64,000 bases of DNA. Origin: Paraphysomonas bandaiensis. Taxonomy: Eukaryota; Chrysophyceae. A program made the position numbers and the translations under genes. The stretch's first letter is position 1. The number at the start of each line of letters is the position of its first letter. The DNA lies in contig CBFFRP010000075.1 of assembly GCA_965644295.1 (NCBI GenBank), forward strand, positions 1 through 64,000. Direction: 5' to 3'. The notes under the pieces are model-generated. The model was not told the origin of the DNA, ran no database searches, and worked only from the letters and a program-made list of their open reading frames with translations. Shown in pieces: positions 51,747 through 62,464 of this stretch.

Positions 51747-53786
51747 ATGTCCCTCGAAGATACGCCTGTCAGTCCAAAGGCAGTCACTCCGCGATCAGTA
51801 GTAAACTTCCCCTTTGCGTCAAAACCCGCTGGCGTTACAACTATCGTGGTTGAAATTATTGGAGCGAGAAAACTGAAAAATGTTCAGGCTATCGGGAAAC
51901 TGAACCCATATCTGCGCCTGTGGACCACGTCTGATCGACACAACAAGAGACGGACGAAGACATACACGGATGGCGGAAATATCGCTGTGTGGAACGATAA
52001 ATTTGAACTAAAAATAAATAAATTAACTGAATGCTATCTGCTTATTGAGGTCAAGAATGAGAATACGTTCACTGCAGATACTGTCATCGGTCGCCTTAAG
52101 ATCCCCTGTTGCGATATATCAGAAACTGTTAACGAGTGCTGGTATACTATTCATGCTCATAAAGAGCACGCGGAGTATGCGGGAGAGGTGCAGATATCGT
52201 TACGTAAGAAACCAGTCGTGGTGGACCCTACAAGACCGGAGATCAGCCCTGCACTCAAGGCCCAGATCCATGCCAGGGCTGTTATGGTGGCTCTCAAAGC
52301 ACGGAACGTCAAAGACTCTGATGGAGAACGAATCTCAAAAGTAGCTCATACGGCATCCGCTGTACAGACTGCTGTAGATAATTTTAAGCACGGTTCTCAC
52401 AAAAATTCGAAGCAGTTTCGTAGTCTCCATGATAAGAGTGAAGTAAACTCTTCTCAGTTGCAAACGCAAACAGAGACTTCGCAACCAATTGAATGTCAAA
52501 ATTCTACGTCAGCTGCCCGGGATAATATCCCTGAAGGTCGATTTGTGAAGGTAGCACATACGGCATCCGCTGTACAGACTGCTGTAGATAATTTTAAGCA
52601 CGGTTCTCACAAAAATTCGAAGCAGTTTCGTAGTCTCCATGATAAGGGTGAAGTAAACTCCTCTCAGTTGCAAACGCAAACAGAGACTTCGCAACCAATT
52701 GAATGTCAAAATTCTACATCAGCTGCCCGGGATAATATCCCTGAAGGTCGATTTGTGAAGGTAGCTCATACGGCATCCGCTGTACAGACTGCTGTAGATA
52801 ATTTTAAGCACGGTTCTCACAAAAATTCGAAGCAGTTTCGTAGTCTCCGTGATAAGAGTGAAGTAAACTCCTCTCAGTTGCAAACGCAAACAGAGACTTC
52901 GCAACCAATTGAATGTCAAAATTCTACATCAGCTGCCCGGGATAATATCCCTGAAGGTCGATTAGTGAAGGTAGCTCATACGGCATCCGCTGTACAGACT
53001 GCTGTAGATAATTTTAAGCATGGTTCTCACAAAAATTCGAAGCAGTTTCGTAGTCTCCATGATAAGAGTGAAGTAAACTCCTCTCAGTTGCAAACGCAAA
53101 CAGAGACTTCGCAACCAATTGAATGTCAAAATTCTACGTCAGCTGCCCGGGATAATATCCCTGAAGGTCGATTTGTGAAGGTAGCACATACGGCATCCGC
53201 TGTACAGACTGCTGTAGATAATTTTAAGCACGGTTCTCACAAAAATTCGAAGCAGTTTCGTAGTCTCCGTGATAAGAGTGAAGTAAACTCCTCTCAGTTG
53301 CAAACGCAAACAGAGACTTCGCAACCAATTGAATGTCAAAATTCTACGTCAGCTGCCCGGGATAATATCCCTGAAGGTCGATTTGTGAAGGTAGCTCATA
53401 CGGCATCCGCTGTACAGACTGCTGTAGATAATTTTAAGCACGGTTCTCACAAAAATTCGAAGCAGTTTCGTAGTCTCCGTGATAAGAGTGAAGTAAACTC
53501 CTCTCAGTTGCAAACGCAAACAGAGACTTCGCAACCAATTGAATGTCAAAATTCTACTCCAAAATGTTCTACGAATGTAGTCGGTAATTTTCAACGTGGG
53601 CAGTTGGGAAGGCAACCTCAAAGTCTACGACGTTCGAGTGTCAAAGCACAAAATCTGCCGGAGGGGTGGGAGCAATTGTTTACAGCGTCTGGGAAGCCGT
53701 ACTACGTCAATCACAATGAGCGCACTACCACATGGAAACGGCCCGCTGTAAATGGAACCAGGAGTACCCCTCGTACCAGTGCCTAG
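51747..53786 (+). CDS. C2 domain and WW domain protein with six 70-residue repeats
   Basis: 679 residues from ATG 51747 (MSLEDTPVSP). Residues ~25-145 form a C2 domain: TTIVVEIIGARKLKNVQAIG, KLNPYLRLW, TYTDGGNIAVWNDKFELKI. C2 domains bind membranes or proteins, often with calcium, although not all acidic ligands are obvious here. Residues ~196-603 hold about 5.8 tandem copies of a 70-residue unit (AHTASAVQTAVDNFKHGSHK, then SSQLQTQTETSQPIECQNST). These are encoded by 210-bp repeats nearly identical at the DNA level. A WW domain closes the protein (~636-665, LPEGWEQLF...PYYVNHNERTTTW), binding Pro-rich ligands. This resembles C2-WW adaptors such as those of HECT ligases, but no HECT domain is present. 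Confidence 0.9.
   Translation: MSLEDTPVSPKAVTPRSVVNFPFASKPAGVTTIVVEIIGARKLKNVQAIGKLNPYLRLWTTSDRHNKRRTKTYTDGGNIAVWNDKFELKINKLTECYLLIEVKNENTFTADTVIGRLKIPCCDISETVNECWYTIHAHKEHAEYAGEVQISLRKKPVVVDPTRPEISPALKAQIHARAVMVALKARNVKDSDGERISKVAHTASAVQTAVDNFKHGSHKNSKQFRSLHDKSEVNSSQLQTQTETSQPIECQNSTSAARDNIPEGRFVKVAHTASAVQTAVDNFKHGSHKNSKQFRSLHDKGEVNSSQLQTQTETSQPIECQNSTSAARDNIPEGRFVKVAHTASAVQTAVDNFKHGSHKNSKQFRSLRDKSEVNSSQLQTQTETSQPIECQNSTSAARDNIPEGRLVKVAHTASAVQTAVDNFKHGSHKNSKQFRSLHDKSEVNSSQLQTQTETSQPIECQNSTSAARDNIPEGRFVKVAHTASAVQTAVDNFKHGSHKNSKQFRSLRDKSEVNSSQLQTQTETSQPIECQNSTSAARDNIPEGRFVKVAHTASAVQTAVDNFKHGSHKNSKQFRSLRDKSEVNSSQLQTQTETSQPIECQNSTPKCSTNVVGNFQRGQLGRQPQSLRRSSVKAQNLPEGWEQLFTASGKPYYVNHNERTTTWKRPAVNGTRSTPRTSA
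52336..53555 (+). repeat. Intragenic 210-bp tandem repeat, about 5.8 copies
   Basis: Copies begin near 52336, 52546, 52756, 52966, 53176 and 53386. They differ by only a few substitutions (CAT/CGT, AGT/GGT, CAC/CAT codons), so expansion or gene conversion is recent. Confidence 0.92.
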
Positions 53787-54598
53787 AGGGTCGTTTATGG
53801 TCCCTGATATTTTAAATTTCTTTTTCGTAAGTATTTATTATTGTGTCCAACTATGCTAACCAGTCGTGCGGACGATGGTGTATGCATGTTGGCTTCGCAC
53901 TTTATACTCTACACAACCGAGTGCAGGATTACTGCACTATATATATCTTTCATACCTTACATTATATATATATTAGTTTTTTAGGTGAATATGAATTTGA
54001 TGTTCAACAAACTCTACTATTGTTGACTGCAGTGATACCAAGTACAGCTCTGAGCTTCTCCTAAATACTATTCTCATATATTGTTGTACTATATACTACA
54101 TAGAGCTTACTGAATGTGCAGATAAAATATGCCCTTGCTTTTTTACAAGACTGAAGTGTTTTGGGTTATTCTTGCACTAAATATTAAGTATTAGTTATCT
54201 TTATTACAATTGAGTATTTACTTCAACATAATTTAATTGCAATAATTGAAATTGAGACAGCAAGAAAAACAGTTAAGTAGTTGAAATAATTATAAATTAT
54301 AATACTAAATAATAGTAATTAATAATCGTGGCACGTTCCCGTTGTGGTTGAAAATTGGGAATAATTCTAGCATAGTCTACAACCTGCAGCATGCTTAGTC
54401 ATGATGACCCCTACAATTTAATACAATAGTATCCTCACTGGAGCAACACAATTTTAAACATACAAATTTTTTTATTAGGTATTCATTCTCCGTGCAAATT
54501 AAATGCGACATTTGAACACTGCATCGTACACTTTAACCTCACAATTGAAACTAAATCATACTGATCTGCGTATCAACGGGTGCACCAGTATCGGATAA
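53787..54598. other. Convergent intergenic spacer
   Basis: AT-rich DNA between the ends of the C2-WW gene and WDR54. It contains ATTTAATTGCAATAATTG near 54231. No gene is recognised. Confidence 0.4.
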
Positions 54599-55954
54599 TT
54601 AGGTTCTAGTAAACACAGTAACTTCATCGTCGTCATATGCCACCACGCCGATCTGGTCGTCATTCAGAAAAGCTACTCCAGTTAGCTTTCTGTTTTCAAC
54701 ATGAGATGAACATAGCAGGTCCATCTCCGCCGATGCATAAGAAGTGAAATCTGGCAAGGTCCATATGTGCATATGCTGGTCTTCGCTGACAGATGCTGCC
54801 ATATATAAAGTCGGGTGAATGCTAAGGCCGGTGATGGTCCTAACATGAGCAGTCACTTCCACCGCTAATTCCTGCAACGAAGACCGGAAGAGACGAATAT
54901 GACCGGAACTATACGCCGCAAGTACTATATCTTCCTTGATGCATAATGCGGTGCAAGGAAACCCACTGCCAGTGAACTTACATATCCTCTCAAATCCAGC
55001 GTTCTGATCAAATAAATATACATCACCATTTTCGTTTCCAGCAGCCAGACAGGATGACGACGAGGCTAGAGTAGAGATTGGACAGTCACGCTTGGTATCA
55101 AGACTATCGAAGAAACAAATGCCTTCTCCACCACGAGATGGGACGTTGATGACCACAACAGTGCCAGATGAAGTACCTGTGCATATGTATCCATTGTTCG
55201 TGCCAGTGATACCGCGACAAAAAACGCCCTCTGTGTGTGAGGTTAGGCATAAGGTATTTAGCGTTAGTACGTCGTATACACTACAAAGATACTATATAAG
55301 GCCTATAAATGTATCGGCACAAGTTTCAAACACCACTAAGCAGTCCAAAAACAACTATACAGTGCATAGAGTAGCTAACAGGTTAATTAAAAAAATGCTG
55401 TGTGTTGTATTATCCACACAAATATAAAGTAACAGTATGAAAGTTATACCTTGAGAATCACCAGAAGGTATTGTGTTAAGAGGAAGAAAAGACTTCAGCT
55501 CCAAGCCATCAACTGACCATATCTGAGTCCCTTCAGAACTAGTAATGACCAGAAACAGAGTGGAAGTGACGCTAACCAGTGCGGCCTGATGCACAGTGCA
55601 CTTAGTCGATATGGGCATCTTCCGTGTATCTCCAGTGCTTACTGACAACAGGACCACCTCGTTGTGACGGACATAACACTGAATATAGCCAGTTAGTAGA
55701 GATAGTTGCAGTGGTAGGTAATGTATAGTATGGAATACAGCATCGAGCAACGTAACAATGTAGTGCATATAGCCACAGCCATACAAGATACACTGTGAAG
55801 TATACTCCACTCCACTCCACTCTACCGTATATACTGTGCTCGGCCTCTACACACACACACATCTTACCGCATGATCCGAACAATACGAGAAGTTGTTCGG
55901 TTGCAGAGACACTGAGCCAGAGAGAGGAATCTGTCGACTTTTAGAGTAAGACAT
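54599..55954 (-). CDS. WDR54: WDR54-like WD40-repeat protein (three exons)
   Basis: About 315 residues; exons 55954-55868, 55678-55450 and 55230-54599. The introns (189 and 219 nt) are much longer than elsewhere. The N-terminus (RQIPLSGSVSLQPNNFSY) and the series GTQIWSVDGLELKSFLPL, NGYICTGTSSGTVVVINVP and AHVRTITGLSIHPTLYMAAS follow the order of animal WDR54 (334 residues in human, from memory). The C-terminal HMHIWTL and GVVAYDDDEVTVF also fit. WD40 propellers are protein-binding scaffolds; WDR54's role is poorly known. Intron 1 holds TG and GGAGT runs, which explains the odd ORFs there. Confidence 0.82.
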
Positions 55955-56738
55955 CTCACTACCACACCTCTAAAGCACACGTCCTCTATAGTGGAATAGA
56001 ATAGTGAGGGATGTGATGTTGGTTATTTATGTGCATACTATATACGTGTATGCGTGTACGTGTAGTGTGTGGAATATACGCACATACACACACACGTATA
56101 TGTGCAGCAGTGTATGTTGGGAACGGTATACCGGTATACCGTATACTGCGTATACAACACCACCGTATGTACATACACTGTGCATGTGCACAGTGCGTTG
56201 GAGGAGCGATATGTACACAGTATGTACAGTATGCATGTATTATCAAGGGCAAGATTGCTTTGCCCATTGCATAAGCATATTATAGCACTGCAAACCTACC
56301 TCGTAATGTAGCAGCCTTCTATCTATATGTCGTATCCGTGCTTATCATCTACTGTATCTACTATTTCTATGATCTTCCACATAGGCCTAATACTGAGCGC
56401 CTGATCTGCCGAATGAACAGCAACCTCTTCGTTCGAGACTATCATCAGACTCATTGCTAACTATAGTACAGTACAGTTCTATCGTCGCAGTTGGACGTTT
56501 TTTCACATACAGATCCCACAGCTTCGTATGATATTTATTTTATATCTGATATCTACTGCATGCGGCTTAAGCCCTATTTTCCATAAATTATAATGTATGT
56601 ATCATAGATCAGAAGAGTGTTTTCATACTTGGAATCATATTATCTAATTAATAAATCAGTATGAAATTGTATAGCATAATAATGCTATATAAGTATTGTG
56701 CATACCTATAAAATGGTGAGTACTACAGTACTACCATA
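55955..56738. promoter_or_regulatory. Upstream region of WDR54 with dense GTATAC palindromes
   Basis: The cluster spans about 56035-56240, with CGGTATACCGGTATACCG, TATACGTGTATGCG and ATGTACATACACTGTGCATG. The rest (56240-56738) is non-coding and AT-rich up to the hAT target site. Confidence 0.5.
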
Positions 56739-56746
56739 CTTCACCT
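56739..56746. repeat. 8-bp target duplication CTTCACCT, left copy
   Basis: Identical to 58020-58027 on the other side of the hAT element. Confidence 0.9.
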
Positions 56747-58019
56747 CAGGGATAGGGAACAATATATTGTATTGCAATATATTGTACAATATATTGCAAT
56801 ATATTGTAAAATATATTGATTGGTGGACTGGTCAAATATTCCATCAATAGTGTTTCTGTTAATAGAGCTCACAATACTATTGCAATATATTGCAATCAAT
56901 ATTATGATAGTCATATAAGAGAAGATCCTCAACTGTATGGTGCAAAATATACGCCTCTGTATACAAATATCCGGAAAATAAGAAAAAAAGCCTATTTTTG
57001 ATGTTATTTTCTATTTTTTATGTATCGCCAGCTCAAACAGCACTCTACACCTCTCCACATGTATGTACAGTACTTCTCTTAATATAGTATATATATCCTA
57101 TAGTGACAAGAAGAGACAACTGAATGATGACAGAATACCGAAATAATCGCCCTTGTAGACGACCTGAGGAAGTTTGAAAGCGTCTCGAAATTGCTTCAAA
57201 CTGGAGGATCAAGTCAAGTAAATCTTTATGAATGCCGGAACATATTTGATGGCTTATTGAGGGACTTTAGGCCAAAGTATCCACTATCTGCTTTACAGAA
57301 AAACAGTCCCATTGTTAATGATCCGAATTTCGAGAATGGAATTGCAAAACTCCAAGCAGGCGAAGAATTGGACTTGACAAGATCTGAGAAAGATGCTGTT
57401 AGAATATATCTCCGTTCAGACAGTGATTATTGCAACAATACAGAGGATGATGAAGCTGAAGTTGGCTATGCGGAAAAAATTCTTCAATCAGCTCAAAAAC
57501 TTAAGAAGCGAAAAGTTGAAATATCTAAGTACAGGTGCACGAGTCATGTAGTATGTACTTCCAATACGTGTGAACGCCTGTTCAGCGCAGCAAAACTGAT
57601 TATATCAGTGTTGCGCAAACGTATGCATCCTACTACACTTAATATGCTGTTGTTTCTGAAAGCTAACCGACAGTTGTGGCCGGATGCAAGCATATTTCAA
57701 TCAATATTGAATGAATATGGTGATGATGATGTCACCGATGATGGCTCAGAGGATGAGTATGAGGAAACTTTTAATTAGTTAAGAGTAGTGGGTTTGATTA
57801 TCAAGTGACCTTAGACCTTATAAAATATGGCAAGTACTAAAAATGAAAACTACGGATGTGTTTACTTACTGATTAGTCATACTAATATATTGCAATATAT
57901 TGTACAATATATTGCAATATATTGCAATAGTATTGTAGGGCCGGTTTAAAAAATCCATCAATACTATTGATGGAACGCTACCTAACAATAGTATTGCAAT
58001 ATATTGTTCCCTATCCCTG
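56747..58019 (+). mobile_element. hAT DNA transposon, internally deleted
   Basis: Terminal inverted repeats start CAGGGATAGGGAACAATATATTG at both ends, and CTTCACCT flanks it on both sides. The 8-bp duplication and CAGGG ends are diagnostic of hAT. Subterminal regions hold many AATATATTGCAATATATT palindromes. At 1273 bp it carries only the C-terminal part of a transposase, so it needs another copy to move. The perfect duplications indicate a recent jump. Confidence 0.93.
57128..57778 (+). pseudogene. hAT transposase C-terminal fragment
   Basis: About 215 open codons (first ATG at 57191 gives 195 residues). The end carries the hATC dimerisation domain: SNTCERLFSAAKLIISVLRK, then TLNMLLFLKANRQLW and an acidic tail. 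The N-terminal zinc finger and most of the RNase H-like core are absent. It may be a repressor or simply debris. Confidence 0.85.
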
Positions 58020-58184
58020 CTTCACCTCGACGGTCGACGCCAATTATCAGGTCTGTTTGCTTATATCTTATTTACTGAATACTATTAAGTACTCTCTTCG
58101 TACTGCTACAAACTATCATGTGTTGGTAATATAAGAAAGTGTATTTCTAATAAGTTGATTAGTAGATAGGAGCGTTCCTGAGTT

Positions 58185-58370
58185 TCAAGTACTTACTGCA
58201 AAACCTAGTACACCATGTTCCTCTTCCTCCTCTTGCAGGGCAGTAAACATGTATAGTAGCGTTTCCGCTACATTATCATTTATTTCATATAAAAATAGAA
58301 CATTTAAATTATCCATGGGTACAGCTGAAAGTACAATTTTTATATTTTCATTGAAGCAAACAATACACAT
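58185..58370 (-). CDS. Small ORF, possible first exon of a longin/TRAPP-like gene cut by the hAT element
   Basis: MCIVCFNENIKIVLSAVPMD, then LNVLFLYEINDNVAETLLYM, then an EEEEEHG stretch. The strand-strand-helix pattern fits the N-terminus of a longin-fold protein such as TRAPPC2L. A GTAAGT donor follows after 58192. Downstream exons are not found before the hAT element at 58019, so the gene may be broken or the call wrong. Confidence 0.3.
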   Translation of the reverse strand: MCIVCFNENIKIVLSAVPMDNLNVLFLYEINDNVAETLLYMFTALQEEEEEHGVLGFAVST

Positions 58371-58391
58371 TCTTTTTTCTATTAAAATAAC

Positions 58392-59885
58392 TTAATACTT
58401 CAGCTTCTTGATTCTTATGGCTGACGGTTCTACTACACCTTGTATTGGGCCATACTCCACCACCTCGCCATCAAGTGTGAAAATTCCTTTATCAGTAAGC
58501 GGCTCCAAACGATAGGCAGTAGCCTTATATACCTCTAACTTTGGATCGTCCATATGTTTGCCCGAGTCTATATCCAACAAGAAAGAGAGTAGCCTGCAGC
58601 GACTGATATCACGTACAACAATGATAGTAAACACTCCGTCATCCGTAGCGGCCCCGGGTGCAGAATATATGGTAGCTGAGCAATGAGACGTTTGCATAAT
58701 CCACACCAATACGAAATCGTCTTCAATAACCAGCCAACTAGAATCACTAGATGTGTCCAGCGGTTCATTGATTGACGGAAGAGTAGGAATGGGGTGAGAA
58801 CACTTATTGGACCCTTCTTCATTGTGTGACTGCAACGGTATTTGTGGAACAGTATATAGAGAGAGTCTCCCCCTATAAAGCTGCTTCAGGAGAAGGCGAT
58901 AAACAGCTGACAAGTGGAATCTCACTTCACCCATCCACCGCATAGATTCAGAAAGAATGTCCACATCGGATATTAAGCCCCATCCTAAAATTAGGAACGC
59001 ATTATGATAATGGGATAGTGTGTGAACGCGCGACAGATCAAGGGGGCTTGCAACTCCACGTGCAGCCAAAAACGCCGCACTTGATGCCGAATAACTCTCA
59101 TTACATTCAAATAAAATACTTTTCGCCAAACCATTTCCCGAACCACCTGGAATAGGGGCCAAAGAAATTTCTTTCATAATTTCATCCTTATCATCTCTGC
59201 TTATCAGGCCGCTCACCACTTCAAATATCAGTCCATCACCGCCAACAATGACAATAGTTTCAATGCCATGCAGATCCTTGGTCGATATGAGATCCTTCGC
59301 ATGATTAGCACGCTGTGTTATCACTAATTCATAGTTGATCCCAGCTTCTGCAAGAAATGGTTGCGTTTCTTCTTCCCATATTCGAGTAGCATTGCCAGTA
59401 CCACCCACAGGATTCACGACCACTAAAAACTTTCTCTGTGGAGGAGGGATAATGGTATTGCCGGAGGCCCTTCTTATCTCAACACCACTCAGCACACAGT
59501 TAATACCATTGACCCAATTAAAACACTCCGCTTCATCTTGAAAAAATATAATTTCAGTCACTCTTTTGCGCCCCTTGCTACCGCAGCAGCAACTGAAGCA
59601 CCCGGTGTTATCTATATGGGCAAAGGTATGTATCTCCAGTGCACGGGCACCTTTCTTTCCTGTTGCTCTGCTTGTCGCACCTACTACATCATCCAAATGA
59701 ATGAGCTTCGTGGATCCATTTCTATCATCGGAAATAGAGAGGTGTCTGGTAGTGAGGGACAGAGAGCACTCACGGCCCCTGTACGATACAGCCTCCGCAT
59801 GTTCCATTATAACGGACTCACACAGAGATGCTGATGCTGGTGGAATGAGAGTATCATTCATAGTGCAAAGTGACGATTGATACAA
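58392..59885 (-). CDS. Sphingosine kinase / diacylglycerol-kinase-family lipid kinase
   Basis: 497 residues in a single exon. The catalytic domain is complete: LVVVNPVGGTGNA (~158), the nucleotide-binding IVIVGGDGLIFEVV (~213), PIPGGSGNGLAKS (~245), the C4 region LGWGLISDVDI with RWMGEVRF, and the closing FTLDGEVV (~475). These are sphingosine kinase C1-C5 features. The enzyme phosphorylates sphingoid bases using ATP. The N-terminal ~150 residues form a PH-like module with a Cys cluster (CFSCCCGSKG) and EAECFNWVNGINCVL helix, as in plant sphingosine and ceramide kinases. The start may be 59885 or the second ATG at 59861 (MNDTLIPP). Confidence 0.93.
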   Translation of the reverse strand: MYQSSLCTMNDTLIPPASASLCESVIMEHAEAVSYRGRECSLSLTTRHLSISDDRNGSTKLIHLDDVVGATSRATGKKGARALEIHTFAHIDNTGCFSCCCGSKGRKRVTEIIFFQDEAECFNWVNGINCVLSGVEIRRASGNTIIPPPQRKFLVVVNPVGGTGNATRIWEEETQPFLAEAGINYELVITQRANHAKDLISTKDLHGIETIVIVGGDGLIFEVVSGLISRDDKDEIMKEISLAPIPGGSGNGLAKSILFECNESYSASSAAFLAARGVASPLDLSRVHTLSHYHNAFLILGWGLISDVDILSESMRWMGEVRFHLSAVYRLLLKQLYRGRLSLYTVPQIPLQSHNEEGSNKCSHPIPTLPSINEPLDTSSDSSWLVIEDDFVLVWIMQTSHCSATIYSAPGAATDDGVFTIIVVRDISRCRLLSFLLDIDSGKHMDDPKLEVYKATAYRLEPLTDKGIFTLDGEVVEYGPIQGVVEPSAIRIKKLKY

Positions 59886-62464
59886 GGAGGAGAAGAACTG
59901 TTAGATAGATTGTACATTGCTTGCTGTAGCTAGATAGTATGATACCATAAACTATACACCACATACACCATATACTGCCGCTGTATACTATTCGTATACA
60001 CATACTGTATCTGTACATACTGCTGTACCATGTATGTGCAGTATGTGGATCGTACCGCGAACTCTTTTCAACCATTTTATTTTCCTACTTTTGAGCTATT
60101 CTTTCCATTTTATTCTATAAAACTAGGGTTTTTACTTTCGGTGGTTGTATCATTCGAGGACGTAATATGCATATCTTTGTATCAACAGCTGGCATCTAAC
60201 TTAAACTTACTGCGCAATGAATAGAAGAGATGAGCTGCTTGCCAGTGAGAATTGGTGAATACTTGATTCGAAAGTATGGTATTAGACGTAATGGGTTGTG
60301 GATAAAGGGCGTGCTAGTTGTGCACCACTGTGCTCGCAGTGATGCTCATGCAGTTCCAGCGGCAATTGTTGTGAGGTAGATCTAAGTTTGTAATAAACAG
60401 TACACGGATTACTACTCGTATTATAAACCGACAACTAATTACACAGATCTATTGTAGTAGCATTCTTTGAACTCAATTGAACACCTGGTTGACTGGAAAT
60501 AGATATAACTATACAGTTGCGTATTGTTTTCTCACACTACTTTTGTGTCGGCATATATCGCTAAGGCTGATGCTCCAAATATCTACGCTGCAAACTACAA
60601 GTGCTTGAACACCGTAATTTGCTAAATACATTCCCCGTTTTCAATATAACGTTGTGACGGCTAAATTCTATTTTTTGCCTTATTATAAGGGCGCTCTAGT
60701 AAAGTTCTAGTGCTGTTTTCTAAAATTGAGGTACATTTTTGTGTGTGACACCAAGAAAACTCCAGTTAGATCCACAATATTGTTGCATAGCTTTATACGT
60801 GACTGAGAAGAGGTGGCTCAGCTAATGCCGTAATATCCATCTTTTTAATAAAATTGGTACATTACCTGTCTGCAATGGTTGTAAGATATGTGACCTAATA
60901 CGGTAAAGTATGATATGATCGGTTCATGGTTCATGGGATCTAGTTCTCTTAGCAAATGTACTACCTACATTTTACATTCAGTTATATTTAATATTTAACC
61001 ACGGGCAATAAGGAGACTTATCCTAAAATTTATCTCCCGCGCTCATAATATTAAATTGTAGCGTATCCTCATGATGTTGAAAACTTAATATTAGGTTTTA
61101 TACTTATTTCTAGTATGCCTGATGTATTAAGAAATAGGTGTTCCCTGATTAATTATATTGTTTCAAATGAATGGTATGTACACTGTATGCTTAGGGAATA
61201 GCTATTGCACTGGATCAACTCAAAACGATAAGCTCCCAAATTTCTATAACAGCTACATCAAATGTACTCCTGAGGGAATGGCAACTCCGAAGTGTTGTAA
61301 TTCGTACATAAATGTGATGATGATGAATGTGATAAGTTGTAGTCACACGAGAGGCTTCTTATTGCCTAAATTGGCATCATCACATATATATACAGCATGC
61401 TTAATTTCTGCTAGTGCACCTGATTGAATGATGTGTGTATGATATGAGGTAGCATGATGTGACCCAAACGCGGAAATAACTGGGTGCCACTGCTTCTAAG
61501 CACCTATACAGCAACAGATATGGCACTTAAACTCTCCTGTAATATTCTTGAAGCTGTTTGAAGTCCTTGTTATGAAGGTATATTGCTTGCACGCTTGCAC
61601 TGATATCATTATGATCTTCTATAGCAGACGAAGGATGAAATATATCTTGGACTGCTTAATAATATTCTTTTGATAGTTGGCTCATGATTGTGATTTCTCT
61701 ACAATAGTGTAATATAATTAATTGATATATATATGACTGTCAATATCATAATTAAGATAGCAGAGAGCTTCTATTGAACCGAATATTGAAATTAAATGTC
61801 TATATTTGCCTGATACTAATATGAGCACTATGTTGAGCCAAAACCCAGGTCAAAAAAAACGCTTTTTGAGACAAAATGGTGATAACTCAATATTGTGCCA
61901 CACTTGTTTTTCTTATATCTTTTAAGTACTACAATTTCTGAGCTCGGCTAGTTCTTAGTGAGTTATTCTTTACAACTGGACATACGTAAATATAATGTAT
62001 GCTACGCAATAATGGAAGGCTGAACTTTTGGTACGCATGCTTCTCTAAGATAGGACTGTAGAATACAATATAGACAGATTTCTGTATGTAATGGTTACAG
62101 GGTATGTGACCTACTATGATAAAGTATAATATGATGGATTCTAGTTCTCCTAGTAGCAGACGTGATACATTGCTTAGTTTTAGTGTCGCACTTGTTTTAG
62201 TTGTATTTTGTGGGTAGTTTTTAGTAAGTTATTCTTTACAACTGGACAGCAACAATGTCCAACCACAGCTACATATACATAGTATAGATTTAAAACACAA
62301 GAGTAAGACAAGAAAGCCTATACTATTGTGGAATAAGTATAAAAGCTATGTGCCATACAAGGCAACTTTGCCCCGATACATATACAATTTCTGAATCTAG
62401 CAATGCTTCGCACTATACTACACAGAAACTGATATACAATAATAAATCCAGTATGTACATGGCT
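59886..62464. other. 2.6-kb intergenic region with diverged direct repeats
   Basis: 59945-60050 is the upstream region of the kinase, with CTGTATACTATTCGTATACAC and TGTACATACTG palindromes. Further right, segments near 60877-60960 and 62090-62150 are related (ATGGTT-x-GTATGTGACCTA, AAAGTATGATATGAT). AGTTATTCTTTACAACTGGA also recurs at about 61960 and 62228. This looks like fragments of an old repeat. No convincing gene was found. Confidence 0.45.

Noticed and set aside
52509-53621. Repeated 66-residue minus-strand ORFs
   Set aside because: Antisense shadows of the 210-bp repeats of the C2-WW gene.
55986-56311. Several overlapping ORFs rich in Tyr, Thr, Cys and Val
   Set aside because: They translate the GTATAC/GTGTAC palindrome cluster upstream of WDR54 in every frame.
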